Below, piece after piece: positions 8,333-17,487 of a stretch of 64,000 nucleotides of DNA (positions are counted from its first letter, which is position 1; each line of letters starts with the position of its first letter). The position numbers were made by a program, and so were the translations under genes. Source of the DNA: Phycisphaerales bacterium (GTDB taxonomy: Bacteria > Planctomycetota > Phycisphaerae > UBA1845 > Fen-1342). The notes beneath the pieces were generated by a model. The model ran no database searches and was not told the origin of the DNA. It worked only from the letters and a program-made list of their open reading frames with translations. Location of the stretch: the NCBI GenBank assembly GCA_016710275.1, contig JADJXS010000001.1:1984001-2048000 (forward strand). The letters run 5' to 3'.

Positions 8333-8620
8333 GTGAGGCGAGCATTGTACTGTGGGTGCGTCTTCGCTACAGTACTTGCGGATACCGCATGCGTGCTTGC
8401 GATATTGGATTACTTACATGTACCGCCCGGGCAATTCGACCTTGGTGAAGTACTCTTATGCGCGCTTACCCTGCTCGCGGTCGTGTTCGTCGGCCTCATC
8501 GGCCTGGTGATCAGACCCTCCGAGCCGGACTCGATGCTGAACCGCGTTGGTTTTGCAATATTGTCACTGAGCGTCATCGGCGCACTGGCGGTTATCAGTG
8601 TGGCTGTTGCGACAGCGTAA
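8333..8620 (+). CDS. Small hypothetical membrane protein (95 aa)
   Basis: A GTG-initiated frame of 95 residues with three hydrophobic stretches: about 8-28 (CVFATVLADTACVLAILDYL), 40-60 (LLCALTLLAVVFVGLIGLVI) and 73-93 (FAILSLSVIGALAVISVAVA). This suggests an integral membrane protein with three helices. No family is recognised and no strong ribosome binding site is visible, so the start is uncertain. It begins shortly after the IS630 element. Confidence 0.45.
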   Translation: MRRALYCGCVFATVLADTACVLAILDYLHVPPGQFDLGEVLLCALTLLAVVFVGLIGLVIRPSEPDSMLNRVGFAILSLSVIGALAVISVAVATA

Positions 8621-8721
8621 GTGTGATCTGCGGCCGTGTGGTCCGCACAGGCCGTGTTCAGCTCTTCGGTAACCATCGCGAGCGGTCGTCTGATGCCGAG
8701 TCATGAAGCGGGAGCAGGCGG

Positions 8722-9132
8722 ATGGAGATTCGCGTAGTCGGCGTTCATCCGGTGCCGTGTTCCGCGGAGGAATTCGAGAGCGCCGTGGAAATCATGAGGG
8801 GCAGCGACCGGACCCCCGAAGAGCGAGTGGAGGATCGCGAGCGCGTGCGCGGCCACTTCGACGGCCTGCGCCTCATCGTGATCGAAGTCGCTCCGCCGGA
8901 TGCCGAAATCGATTGGGGTGCGTTCACTCAGTCAATACCCGGGAAGGAGCGGCAAAACTGGCAGGCGGCGTACGATGAGGAACTGGTCGACCCCGAACGG
9001 GGGCGATGGGCTTTCTACCTTCACTATGTCAGGCCGGATCAGCCGCTTCTGACGCAAGTGGGTGACCTGACGCTCCCGGCCGCGACGCCCCTCCCGCCGG
9101 AGCTTGCGTGGAAACAGTACTTCGTGCCTTGA
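8722..9132 (+). CDS. Hypothetical protein (136 aa)
   Basis: A 136-residue soluble protein starting MEIRVVGVHPVPCSAEEF, with a plausible ribosome binding site (GGGAGCAGG) ahead of the ATG. It is acidic, has an ordered strand/helix pattern (LRLIVIEVAPPDAEIDWG, RWAFYLHYVRPDQPLL) and no membrane segments. I do not recognise the family. It converges on the SMI1/KNR4-like gene on the other strand with a 19-base gap; small SUKH-type genes often neighbour short acidic proteins, but no link can be shown. Confidence 0.55.
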   Translation: MEIRVVGVHPVPCSAEEFESAVEIMRGSDRTPEERVEDRERVRGHFDGLRLIVIEVAPPDAEIDWGAFTQSIPGKERQNWQAAYDEELVDPERGRWAFYLHYVRPDQPLLTQVGDLTLPAATPLPPELAWKQYFVP

Positions 9133-9151
9133 TGGCCGGCCGCCGGCCGTT

Positions 9152-9868
9152 TCAATTCGCACCGCCGTCGGGGTGGTACTCCAGCGGATAAAGCTCGGCA
9201 TCGGCGGGCGGGCCATCCGGTGAATCGTCCGCTTCGAAGCGGATGGTGCCGCCCAGCACGTCAGGCCCGTCGGCGTGGATGCGCTCTCCCCACGCCCGAA
9301 TGTCAGCCGCCCACGGCTCGTCCATGCAGGAATCACCGTCGTGAGTCCACCAGCAGACGCTGCCCGCCAGCGGCCCGCGCAGGATCAGAAGCCAGAGATC
9401 GGGGCTGAGATTCAGACCCGCGAAGGGCACGATGTCGTCGAATGAGTAGGGCAGGTTTTCGAACGCCGCCTCCACGCCGTCGAACTGCCAGTTTGCGAAT
9501 GTCCCGCGCAGCAGCTCCCACTCATGCGGCGGAAAGATCAGCACCGACCCATACGCCGCCTGGTAGCGATGATCCCCCGGTTGCGCCTTGGGCCCGCTCT
9601 CGCCCATGGCCAGCTTCGGCGCCCACAGCCCCAGTCCCTTCACGCCCTCCAGCACGGCGGCGAGCTGCGCCGAGCTTTCCAGCGTCGGAAGCCCGGCCAA
9701 CGCCCGCGTCCCCGCGGCCGGATCGGGAGCCTCGGCGTGGAAGGCGGCGAACCGCTGACTTGTCAGCGGCACTCGGTACCGCGCGGCGGACTTGCGATCT
9801 CTCAGATTCTCGCACAGGAAGTATGGCGACGGGTGCCGAAGGCCGCTGATGACATCTTCGGGTTTCAT
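9152..9868 (-). CDS. SMI1/KNR4-like (SUKH) domain hypothetical protein
   Basis: The frame is open to 9967, but the natural start is the ATG at 9868 (MKPEDVISGLRHPSPYFLCE), giving 238 residues. The central and C-terminal part resembles the SMI1/KNR4 fold: a 'loglw..' helix-strand start (VKGLGLWAPKLA), IFPPHEWELLRGTF, then FDDIVPFAGLNLSPDLWLLI and GPLAGSVCWWTHDGDS, the G-V-WW--D pattern before the last strands. SUKH proteins act as immunity proteins or in housekeeping regulation; no toxin gene is adjacent, so I do not assign immunity. The family call rests on pattern only. Confidence 0.5.
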   Translation of the reverse strand: MKPEDVISGLRHPSPYFLCENLRDRKSAARYRVPLTSQRFAAFHAEAPDPAAGTRALAGLPTLESSAQLAAVLEGVKGLGLWAPKLAMGESGPKAQPGDHRYQAAYGSVLIFPPHEWELLRGTFANWQFDGVEAAFENLPYSFDDIVPFAGLNLSPDLWLLILRGPLAGSVCWWTHDGDSCMDEPWAADIRAWGERIHADGPDVLGGTIRFEADDSPDGPPADAELYPLEYHPDGGAN

Positions 9869-10021
9869 AGCGATAGTGCAACCGGGTTGCGAGTTCGAAG
9901 CACGTCGCGCGCCTACAGAAGTCGTAATGCAGGCATTCCGCCTCTCAGCCTTCTCTGATGCGGGCATCCTGCCTGCAGCCCGCCCACACGGTGCTTCGGA
10001 AATTGCCCCCCGCCCTTGCTC

Positions 10022-11071
10022 CTACTTCTTCATCCCCCCGATCAGCTCGTTCGCACCCTTCGGATCCGCCTGGCACTCCAGCAGCGCGCTGAGCATCAGC
10101 GGCGCCACGATCGTCGCGTCCGACTCAATCACAAACATCGGCGTCTCAGCCGTCAGCTTGTCCCAGGTGATCTTCTCGTTCGGCGTCGCGCCCGAGTACG
10201 AGCCGTACGACGTCGTCGAGTCCGAAATCTGGCAGAAGTAGGCCCACGGCCGCACCGGCTGCTCCAGGTCGTACTTCGTCGACGGCACCACGCAGATCGG
10301 AAAATCGCCCGCGATTCCGCCGCCGATCTGAAAGAAGCCCACCCCCGCCCCGCCCGACAACTCGCGGTAGACGTCGTAGAAATCCGCCATCGCCTCAATC
10401 CCCGACTTGGCGATCGACGCGGCCGCCTCGCCCCGCGCGACGTACGACGCGAAAATGTTGCCGAAGGTCGAGTCCTCGTAGCCCGGCACGACCATCGGCA
10501 GCTTCGCCCGCGCCGCCGCCATCAGCCAGCATTCCTCGGGGTCGCCCTCCAGCGCCGCCGCCGGAAGAGCCTGCACCAGCTCATAGAAATACTCATGCCA
10601 GAAGCGCCGCTGGCCGCTGCGCGTCGCCTCCTGCCACATCGGCACGATATGCCGCTCGACCGCCCGGAAGGCCTCATCCTCCGGAATGCTGGTGTCGGTG
10701 ACCCGCCGCATCCGCTGCTCCAGGATGCGCGTGTCGTCCGATTTGGCGAAGTAGCGGTATTCCGGGAAGTCCTTGTAACTGTGGTGTGCCACCAGCCGGA
10801 AGAGCGATTCCTCCAGATTCGCGCCTGTGGCCGAAATCCCGTGAATCAGCCCGGCCCGGATCGCCGGCGACAGCGTGATCCCCAGCTGCGCGGACGACAT
10901 CGCCCCCGCCAGCGTCCAGTACATTTTTCCGCCGCGCTGAATGTGATCCCAATAGGCCAGCAGCGCGTCGCGCGTCGCCCGCGCGTTGAAGTTCTTGAAG
11001 TTCCGAAGGATGAACCGAAGCGTCGGGAGTGTATTCATGGTGCGGTCTTTGTGGTTGAAGGAGGTCGTCAT
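10022..11071 (-). CDS. Deoxyhypusine-synthase-like protein
   Basis: The product aligns by eye with the deoxyhypusine synthase family throughout: an N-terminal region (RDALLAYWDHIQRGGKMYWT), the NAD-site stretch (LAGAMSSAQLGITLSPAIRA, GLIHGISATGANLEESLF), a middle PMVVPGYEDSTFGNIF, the Gly-rich GGAGVGFFQIGGGIAGDFPI, and the C-terminal ITWDKLTAETPMFVIESDAT with the Lys expected at the catalytic position (WDK). Eukaryotic members transfer the aminobutyl group of spermidine to eIF5A; bacterial homologues often serve polyamine chemistry (homospermidine-type) or are of unknown target, since bacteria lack eIF5A. I use the ATG at 11071; the frame continues to 11143 and MNTL at 11038 is an alternative. 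Confidence 0.82.
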   Translation of the reverse strand: MTTSFNHKDRTMNTLPTLRFILRNFKNFNARATRDALLAYWDHIQRGGKMYWTLAGAMSSAQLGITLSPAIRAGLIHGISATGANLEESLFRLVAHHSYKDFPEYRYFAKSDDTRILEQRMRRVTDTSIPEDEAFRAVERHIVPMWQEATRSGQRRFWHEYFYELVQALPAAALEGDPEECWLMAAARAKLPMVVPGYEDSTFGNIFASYVARGEAAASIAKSGIEAMADFYDVYRELSGGAGVGFFQIGGGIAGDFPICVVPSTKYDLEQPVRPWAYFCQISDSTTSYGSYSGATPNEKITWDKLTAETPMFVIESDATIVAPLMLSALLECQADPKGANELIGGMKK

Positions 11072-11299
11072 CGGCCCGCCGCGGTCACTGCCGGCGCCGG
11101 GCGGGCTGGCAGCCGGCGGCTCGAATGCCGACCCGGCCTCCATTCGCCGCCCCGCGCCGCTCCGCGAACGCGGATTCTAACGCAGGGGCCTTCGTGGGTC
11201 GATTGCACCGGCGTCACGGGGGAGTAGCGCCGGCCCGCGCGGGGCGCGGCGAACCCGCCCGAAGCGCAGCGATCCGGCCGACCCCTTCCGCACCGCGGC

Positions 11300-13102
11300 T
11301 CAACTCTCGACGACCACTTCCTCCAGCTTCTTTCTCAGCGGATCCGTCCGGAAGCTCGCCGCGTTGCGCTCGCGCACCTGCCCATCCACCGGATCGACGT
11401 ACGTCACCACCGTCGTCTCGACCTCGTTGCCGAAGGAGAAGCCGGTGTCGTCGCGGCCCGGCCGTCGCGGCCGCACCATCTCGCGCCGCACGTCCAGCAC
11501 CACGAACCCGGTCGTGAAATCGACCGTATCCCCGCTCTTGACTTTGCGCGGACCGCCGATGGTCTCGCCCGGCGAGGCGTCAAAGGTCTCCCGGTGCCAG
11601 TCCCCGTCGATCCACTTCCACACCTCCAGGCTGGCGACATTCGTCGCCGAACCCTTCGGCCCGCGGACAAACACATGCGCCGTCGGCGCCACCATCACCG
11701 GCTCGGTCGCCTCCGACCACTCTCCGGCGATCGTGGTAACTCTGGCGTCGGCCACGTTCTGCACCAGTCGCGCCAACCCCACATAGCGATTCCAGAGGCT
11801 GACACGCACCCGGTAGCGGTACGTCTTGCCGGCCGTCACCGAATCGTCGTTGAACCAGATTGCCGGCGACCCGTCCGGTGACTTGTGAATCACGTTCGGC
11901 GGCGGCGGGCCGTCCATGCCGCCGCTCGACGCCGTGCCCGCCTCGGCCGCCTTGCGCTGCGCTTCGATGATCCGGTCGCGCAACCGCTTGGCCCGGTTCT
12001 TGGTCTCCGTGTCGGCATGCTCGTTGTTCAGCACCTGCTCGACCAGGTTGGACGCCGAGTCATATTCCTTCTGCTGAAACGCGCGATCCGCGTCGCGCAG
12101 CATCTCCGTCGCCTGGCGGCGCATCGCGGCTCGATCCCCGCCGCCTCCCGTCGGCAGCGAAGGCCCGCCCGGCCGCAGTCCGCCGCCTCCCGTCCCACCG
12201 CGACCCACCCCAGGGCCGGGGCCTGGGGGTGGAGCAGGTGGTGGGGGCGGAGCGACGCCGCCCCGGCCGCCGCCCGGCCCATCCGGCGGTGGTGGGGGGG
12301 GAGCAACGCCGCCACGGCCGCCCGGTCCGCCCGGCGGAGCCACTCCGCCGCCGCCCGGCGGCTGCACACCCGTTCCAGAAGTAAGCGGCGTGAATTTCAG
12401 TCCCGGCAGCGGCGGCACGCCCCAGATGTCGCCCTTGGCGATCGTGTGAAACTGCGGCTGGATCAACTCGCGCTGGTAATCGCGGACCTTGTTGAGCGCG
12501 TCCTTGATCGCATTCGTGTTGCGGACCGTTCCGCTGATCGGGTCCACCTCGGGGTTCGGAGTGTCGAAGCGCGTGCGCGCCGTGTTTTCCGTCACGTCGG
12601 CCCATTCCGTCCACTGCCCGTCGGGGCCAAGTTCCTGCCGCTGCACATCCACCGTCGCGATGTAGACGCGCTGCTTGTCCGCGGCGTACCCGGCCGCCTT
12701 CATCAACTCCTGCTGGCGGTCGATTGGAAAGTATGCCGCGACCGTGACCCAGGATTTCTCAATCGTGGCGTCGCCGGGAATGGCGTCGGGCGGGATGTTG
12801 AAGGACACCGGCTTCACCATGCTGCGTCCGGTGCGCGCCAGCGGCGCGGTCGGCGCGATCGGCTTCACCAGGGCGACGGCCCGCGCATCCTTCGCTCCGG
12901 GGTACTCGACCACCGGGCCGAACGCCGCCGACGGCCGCCACAGCGGCGGGATCGGCGGTCCGCCATCCTGCGGCTTGGCAAGCACGCCGGTGGTCAGCGT
13001 GTCGGCGACCAGCCGCGTGTACTGGCTTTCGTCGGTCGCGGCGGGCTTGGCGTCATTGACGACGCGCTTCGAGGTCGCGCGCCGCGGTGAGAATCGCCTC
13101 AT
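11300..13102 (-). CDS. Periplasmic pilus-platform-associated protein, main part
   Basis: This 600-residue frame carries the bulk of a secreted protein: about 180 residues of mixed structure, a Gly/Pro-rich linker (about 245-335) holding two stretches of 5-6 consecutive prolines, a helical TPR-like piece (REMLRDADRAFQQKEYDSAS style, about 330-375) and a beta-rich C-terminal domain (TYRYRVRVSLWNRYVG onward). It has no signal of its own; its first 18 or so residues are an out-of-frame reading of the end of the 13053-13259 frame, which supplies a membrane anchor. I infer that the two frames were one gene, shifted by one base near 13060-13080. Position directly after the PilO-like gene suggests it belongs to the same pilus machinery (comparable to the Amuc_1098-1102 cluster of Akkermansia). 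Confidence 0.7.
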   Translation of the reverse strand: MRRFSPRRATSKRVVNDAKPAATDESQYTRLVADTLTTGVLAKPQDGGPPIPPLWRPSAAFGPVVEYPGAKDARAVALVKPIAPTAPLARTGRSMVKPVSFNIPPDAIPGDATIEKSWVTVAAYFPIDRQQELMKAAGYAADKQRVYIATVDVQRQELGPDGQWTEWADVTENTARTRFDTPNPEVDPISGTVRNTNAIKDALNKVRDYQRELIQPQFHTIAKGDIWGVPPLPGLKFTPLTSGTGVQPPGGGGVAPPGGPGGRGGVAPPPPPPDGPGGGRGGVAPPPPPAPPPGPGPGVGRGGTGGGGLRPGGPSLPTGGGGDRAAMRRQATEMLRDADRAFQQKEYDSASNLVEQVLNNEHADTETKNRAKRLRDRIIEAQRKAAEAGTASSGGMDGPPPPNVIHKSPDGSPAIWFNDDSVTAGKTYRYRVRVSLWNRYVGLARLVQNVADARVTTIAGEWSEATEPVMVAPTAHVFVRGPKGSATNVASLEVWKWIDGDWHRETFDASPGETIGGPRKVKSGDTVDFTTGFVVLDVRREMVRPRRPGRDDTGFSFGNEVETTVVTYVDPVDGQVRERNAASFRTDPLRKKLEEVVVES

Positions 13103-13259
13103 CCAACTCGCCGGGCGCGACTGATCGCCCGCCGTACTCCACCGTGTTGGGCGTGCTGATCAGAAACGCCCACACCATGTAGAGCAGAAAAACGCCGCAG
13201 ACGCCCAGCACCAGCTTCTCGGCGTGCAACTCGAAGAAATTGAAGGAACCTTTGCTCAT
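13053..13259 (-). CDS. N-terminal membrane anchor segment of the periplasmic protein (frameshifted)
   Basis: A 68-residue frame: a short cytoplasmic start (MSKGSFNFFELHAEKLV), one transmembrane helix (LGVCGVFLLYMVWAFLI) and the beginning of a periplasmic region (NTVEYGGRSVAPGELDEAIL) that stops at 13053. The downstream 600-aa frame overlaps it by 50 bases one position away and continues with sequence (AKPAATDESQYTRLVADTL) that fits as the next part of the same protein. Ribosome binding (GAGAGACTCCGATGAGC) supports this ATG. Either a real frameshift mutation, an assembly error, or a programmed shift; I favour one of the first two. Confidence 0.65.
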   Translation of the reverse strand: MSKGSFNFFELHAEKLVLGVCGVFLLYMVWAFLISTPNTVEYGGRSVAPGELDEAILTAARDLEARRQ

Positions 13260-13289
13260 CGGAGTCTCTCCGAATCTCTCGATCGGCGA

Positions 13290-14585
13290 TCAGGGGTTGT
13301 TCGGCTCGGGCGGGTTGCCGCCCAGCGCCTTGAGCACGTCCGGCGGCATCATCGCCGCAAACGCGCTGCGGGCCATGTAGCACTCGAAGTCCATCGTGAC
13401 GCGAATGACCGGCTCCGGTCCGTAGACATAGCCGAACAGCGCGTCGTTCGAGCGGTTCAGGTCGACGTGCGTGCAGACGTAGAGATTCTGCCGGCTGATG
13501 CGGTCCAGCAGCAGCGGCAGGTCACGCGAATCGACCGTGACGATCAGCGTCAGCCGCACCACGTCGAACTGTTCATCCGCCTTCCGCTGCGTGAAGGAAC
13601 GGCGCATCTCACCCACGCCGGGAATCTGCGTGGCCGTGCCGGCGGTTCCCGCCACGACCGCCGCCGCAGAAGCCGGAAACTCGATGATCTTGCCTTCGGG
13701 TGAAACGTAGCCGAACACGCGGAAGCGCTCGATGCGCTTGACGGGCGAGGTCTCGACGGTGCCGTCTCCACCGCTGCGGGAGGCCTCGTCATTGATGTCG
13801 CGGATCGCGCGGAGAATGTCCTCCTGAATCCAGAGGCTCACCTGCGCGAACCACATGTCGATTACGTTCGGCGCGGCCTGTGACTCGCCGATCGGGCTGC
13901 GATGCAGCGCGTCCGGGCTGACGTAAATGCGAATGCTGCGGGCCTTGGCGATCTGCGCCCGCCGCTCCGCGTTGTACTTGATGTCATCAGGGTCCGCCCC
14001 CGCCGGAAGCATCCCCGGTGCCGCGGCCGCCCCGCCGGCCCGCCCGGCTCCGCCGCCGATGCTCACACCCGGGGGCGCCGCACCGCCGCGCGCCGTCGGT
14101 GGCGCCGCCGCGAGCGATGGGTCGGCCTCCTCCGCAGCGGCGCGCTCCGTTTCCATCTGATCGTTGACGTTTTGCTGCTCTTCCTCGATCTCCGAAGTGT
14201 TGGGCAGATCGCCCGCGTCCAGCTCGCGCAACAGCGCCGACAACGCCTCGACATAGGCGATGCGGAACTCCGTCGCCTGTGTCATGCTGCGCGGCCGCGG
14301 AAAGGCCTCGGCGATCAGCGGCTTGCGCTGGTTCATCTCCAGCAGCTTCTCAAAAGCGGTCTTCAGATCTTTCGCCACCCGCTCCCCGCGCTCCTTTTCC
14401 GCCCTGATGATCGCGTCATTCTTCGGGTCCGCTCGCAGCGACGAAATCTGCCCCGCCGCTGACACCCGCCGGTCCATCTCATCGGCGACGGACGAGTCCA
14501 TCATCCCCAATATCAGCAATACGATCGCCAGCAGCGCACCGCCGCCGCTGCCGAGCATCACCGCGTTCTTTTTCACGAACTGCAT
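13290..14585 (-). CDS. PilO-like (Amuc_1100-type) inner-membrane pilus assembly protein
   Basis: About 431 residues: a short N-terminus (MQFVKKNAVML), one transmembrane helix (GSGGGALLAIVLLILGMM), a coiled-coil-prone periplasmic stretch (about 35-150, many Glu/Lys/Arg), a Gly/Ala/Pro-rich linker (about 155-195) and a C-terminal ferredoxin-like half with VVRLTLIVTVDSRDLPLLLD and YVCTHVDLNRS. This matches the PilO/PilN-type layout of type IV pilus alignment complexes. I use the ATG at 14585 because the AGGAG motif is spaced correctly for it, not for the ATG two codons earlier. It lies 38 bases downstream of the PilM/PilN-type gene on the same strand. Confidence 0.75.
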   Translation of the reverse strand: MQFVKKNAVMLGSGGGALLAIVLLILGMMDSSVADEMDRRVSAAGQISSLRADPKNDAIIRAEKERGERVAKDLKTAFEKLLEMNQRKPLIAEAFPRPRSMTQATEFRIAYVEALSALLRELDAGDLPNTSEIEEEQQNVNDQMETERAAAEEADPSLAAAPPTARGGAAPPGVSIGGGAGRAGGAAAAPGMLPAGADPDDIKYNAERRAQIAKARSIRIYVSPDALHRSPIGESQAAPNVIDMWFAQVSLWIQEDILRAIRDINDEASRSGGDGTVETSPVKRIERFRVFGYVSPEGKIIEFPASAAAVVAGTAGTATQIPGVGEMRRSFTQRKADEQFDVVRLTLIVTVDSRDLPLLLDRISRQNLYVCTHVDLNRSNDALFGYVYGPEPVIRVTMDFECYMARSAFAAMMPPDVLKALGGNPPEPNNP

Positions 14586-14623
14586 GATCATTGCTCCTGT
14601 CCGGCCGGTGGCCTCCCGGGTTC

Positions 14624-16723
14624 TTACTGCGCCTGCTCCGGCGGCGGCTTCTCTCCGAAGCGCACCTTGAAGCCCAGCTCGAATCGCCAGTCCGTTCGCG
14701 TGTCTTCACCCGTCGCCGCGTCCGCGAAGCGCCGTCGCTCAAACTCATCCTCGCTCGCCGCCGCACCTCCCGGCGTCAACGTTCCACCCGGTGCGCGACC
14801 GCCCGCCGCCGGACCCGCACCGCCCAGCGCCTCCATCCGCACCGACGACACAGAAAACAGCCGGACGTTCTCGTTGTTCCGATCCGGGTTCTGCGGGTCT
14901 TTTTCCATCACATAGAAACCCACCCCCGGCCGACCGCCGAGCACCTTGAGGTTCCGCAGGTATTCGCTCTCCAGCACCTCCGTCGCCTCCGCTTGGTTCG
15001 CTCCGTAGGTAAGCCGGCCGCTGACGCGCACGAAGAATCCCATCTGGTCCGGCGAAACCGGTGCATTGGGATCACCCATGTCCGGCGGCGCCATCGCGCC
15101 GCCGCTCATGCCCCCGCCGCGCGACGGATTCCACCCCCCGATTGCGGCCGTGGCCGGGCCGCTGGAGCTGGAAGCGACCATGTTCTCGATGTTCGGCGAA
15201 AACTCGAGCTTCAGTTCCTCGATGATGATCTGCTTGCGCTTGGTGCGGGCGAGCGTCGCATCCGCGCTCACGACGCGCTTCAGCTCCTCCGAGTTGGCGG
15301 CGCGGGCAAACGCCGCAGGCAGTTCCGGCATCGCCTCATTCACCAGCGACAACACGCGCGGGATGATGTAGCGGCTCTTCGTCAGCTCAACCGCCTGCTT
15401 GATCCGCTGCTCCTCGCCGCCCGTGTCCTGTCGAACCGCGTTGAATTGCTGTTGAAACTCCGACGCCCAACTGACGATCTGCTGCGTCCGCTGCAGGCTC
15501 GGGTTCGATTGCGGCGAATCCGATCCCAGCGCCTGCCGGTCCATCAGATTCCGTGCCCACGGCAGCGCCGCAGCCAGCATCAGCGTCGCCGCGCCCGCCA
15601 TGAACATCGGCTGCTTCCGCCGCCACATCGCCACCCGCGCCAGCTCCACCGGCAGCAGGTCGGCGTTGATCTGCGCCAGCCCCAGCCCCTGCAGCGCCAG
15701 CCCGTACGCCGCCCCGAACGAGAGAATGTTCTCCTGGAACTGCGGCGCGTTCACGGTCGCCGACGGCGCCAGCGTGTTGAACTTCTCCAGTTTCAGCACG
15801 CCCCCCGCGATCGTCAGGTTCGTCTCCAGGTACTTCTGCAGACCCGGCAGCAGAAACGCATTGCCCAGCGCCAGCACGTTCCGCAGCTCCACGTCGCGGT
15901 GCGTCGATGCATAGTGCCCCAGCGAGCGCTGAATCTCCGCCACCAGGTCGGCGAAAACCGGCCGCATCGCCTGGAAAATCTGCCGTGCATACTTGCTGCT
16001 GGCCGCCTGCCGCTTGAGCTGCTCCGCCTTCGCAAACGAAAGCTTGAAGGACTTGATGAGCGCGTCTGTGAAGCTGTTCCCGCCCAGCGGGATGTTTCGC
16101 ATCCACCCGCCGCTCTTCTCGACGATGATCAGGTCCGTGTTCTGCGCCCCGACGTCCACCAGCACCGTCGCCGCGCCCTCGTCCCCGCCGCCCTGGCCGT
16201 CAAATCGGATGGCGTTGAACAGCGCTGTCGGAATCGTCTGGATCGCCAGCGGCGAAATCCGCTGCGCCGTGAAGTAGTCAATCTGCTTGCGGATCAGGTC
16301 CTTGCGCATCGCAAAGATGCCGACCTCCGTATCCGGCGAGTCCGCAGCGCTGAAGACCTGGTAGTCCCAGACGACGTCGTCCATGTCGAAGGGAATTTGC
16401 TGCTGCGCCTCATAGCGAACCAGGTCCGGCAGCCGCCGCTTGTCCGCCACCGGCGGCAGCTTGCAGAATCGCGCGAACGTCTGCTGGCCCGGCACGCCCA
16501 CCACGAAGCCGTCCCCCGCGATGTCATTCCGCGAGACGAACTTCTCGATCGCAGCCGCGATCAACTCATCCGGCTCCGCGTCCGGCTGCGAGAGGATCTT
16601 CGGGTGCTCGATCACGTCAAAGGCCAGCAGTTCCAGCTTGCCGTCGCCGGCCGGCCGGACCTTCATCGCCTTCAGGGCACACTGACCGACGTCAATGCCC
16701 CACACCGCGCCTCCGGATGCCAT
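14624..16723 (-). CDS. pilM: PilM-PilN fusion, type IV pilus assembly ATPase-fold protein
   Basis: A 700-residue protein. Residues 1 to about 370 are the actin-like PilM fold: VWGIDVGQCALKAMKV at the N-terminus, the SHS2 region with FVVGVPGQQTFARFCKL and RYEAQQQIPFDMDDVVWDY, and phosphate-2-type ATVLVDVGAQNTDLIIVE. Around residue 385 a hydrophobic segment (PMFMAGAATLMLAAALPWA) begins a PilN-like half with a long periplasmic helical and beta region. In proteobacteria PilM is cytoplasmic and binds the N-terminus of a separate PilN; here both are joined. I use the ATG at 16723 (GAAGGAGAACGAG before it) and not the open frame to 16831. No secretin or motor ATPase genes are in the window. Confidence 0.85.
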   Translation of the reverse strand: MASGGAVWGIDVGQCALKAMKVRPAGDGKLELLAFDVIEHPKILSQPDAEPDELIAAAIEKFVSRNDIAGDGFVVGVPGQQTFARFCKLPPVADKRRLPDLVRYEAQQQIPFDMDDVVWDYQVFSAADSPDTEVGIFAMRKDLIRKQIDYFTAQRISPLAIQTIPTALFNAIRFDGQGGGDEGAATVLVDVGAQNTDLIIVEKSGGWMRNIPLGGNSFTDALIKSFKLSFAKAEQLKRQAASSKYARQIFQAMRPVFADLVAEIQRSLGHYASTHRDVELRNVLALGNAFLLPGLQKYLETNLTIAGGVLKLEKFNTLAPSATVNAPQFQENILSFGAAYGLALQGLGLAQINADLLPVELARVAMWRRKQPMFMAGAATLMLAAALPWARNLMDRQALGSDSPQSNPSLQRTQQIVSWASEFQQQFNAVRQDTGGEEQRIKQAVELTKSRYIIPRVLSLVNEAMPELPAAFARAANSEELKRVVSADATLARTKRKQIIIEELKLEFSPNIENMVASSSSGPATAAIGGWNPSRGGGMSGGAMAPPDMGDPNAPVSPDQMGFFVRVSGRLTYGANQAEATEVLESEYLRNLKVLGGRPGVGFYVMEKDPQNPDRNNENVRLFSVSSVRMEALGGAGPAAGGRAPGGTLTPGGAAASEDEFERRRFADAATGEDTRTDWRFELGFKVRFGEKPPPEQAQ

Positions 16724-17487
16724 CTCGTTCTCCTTCGTCGCCCGGGCGCTGCGCCCGCAAACACCGCACCGCACACCCGCGCCCGATTTCGGCGCGAGCG
16801 CACTCCGGCGGCGCGACCGCTCGGGTCGCACCCGCCATCCGGCTCAAATTCGCCTGCGGGCCTTTAGGGCATGCACCACGGCGATTCCGCGGAATGCGGA
16901 AACGGCGCAAGGCGCAGCAGCCTGCACGGCAGTCTGGCTCTGTGGATTCAACGGTCCCGGGTTGTCACACGCGAAGCGGCCTTGGCGGTCCGTTGCGTCT
17001 GGTCGCGTGCGTCAGCCCTACTGGCGGAGGATGGTATGAATGAGGCCGGTAGGTTTCGGGGCTGGGCATCGCGCCGATCATCGGCGGACGGCGGTGCTAC
17101 GAAGCGCTGGTGTTGGACTTCTGGCTCAGGGGCTCCTTCTGGCGGTTGGTCAGACTTTCATGACGCTCGGCCGACTCTCGCCGGCAGTCGGGCGGCTCAC
17201 ATCGGCCACGGTCGGCCCGACCCGAGCGGCCCTCGGCAGAATACCCCGCGCCGCCCGGCTGTCAATTCCAATCTGCGAATTCCCGGACGCTTATTCGTCA
17301 TCCCAGCGTCGGTACGCCCAATTGACGCCATTTCGTCAGTTGGACGCCCATCCCAGAACCCGGGTTCCCGATTCACCGAGAATTCTGTCAGGCGTTCCAT
17401 TCCGTTTTCGCCGAGTCCGCAAAAGCGAGGGCCGGCACCCGGTCAAACAGAAATCCACCCGCCCTCGCGCCGGCACCAGCCTGCCCG
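16724..17487. other. 764-bp gap between pilM and the TlpA-like gene
   Basis: No frame on either strand looks like a gene. It should hold the promoter of the pilus operon near its left end and it does hold a hairpin terminator candidate at 17425-17468 for the gene to the right. Confidence 0.4.
17425..17468 (-). terminator. Candidate intrinsic terminator of the thioredoxin-like gene
   Basis: Arms GCGAGGGC and GCCCTCGC pair across a 28-base loop; on the minus strand the hairpin is followed at once by TTTTGC. It lies 20 bases after the stop codon at 17488. The long loop makes it a moderate candidate. Confidence 0.45.
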
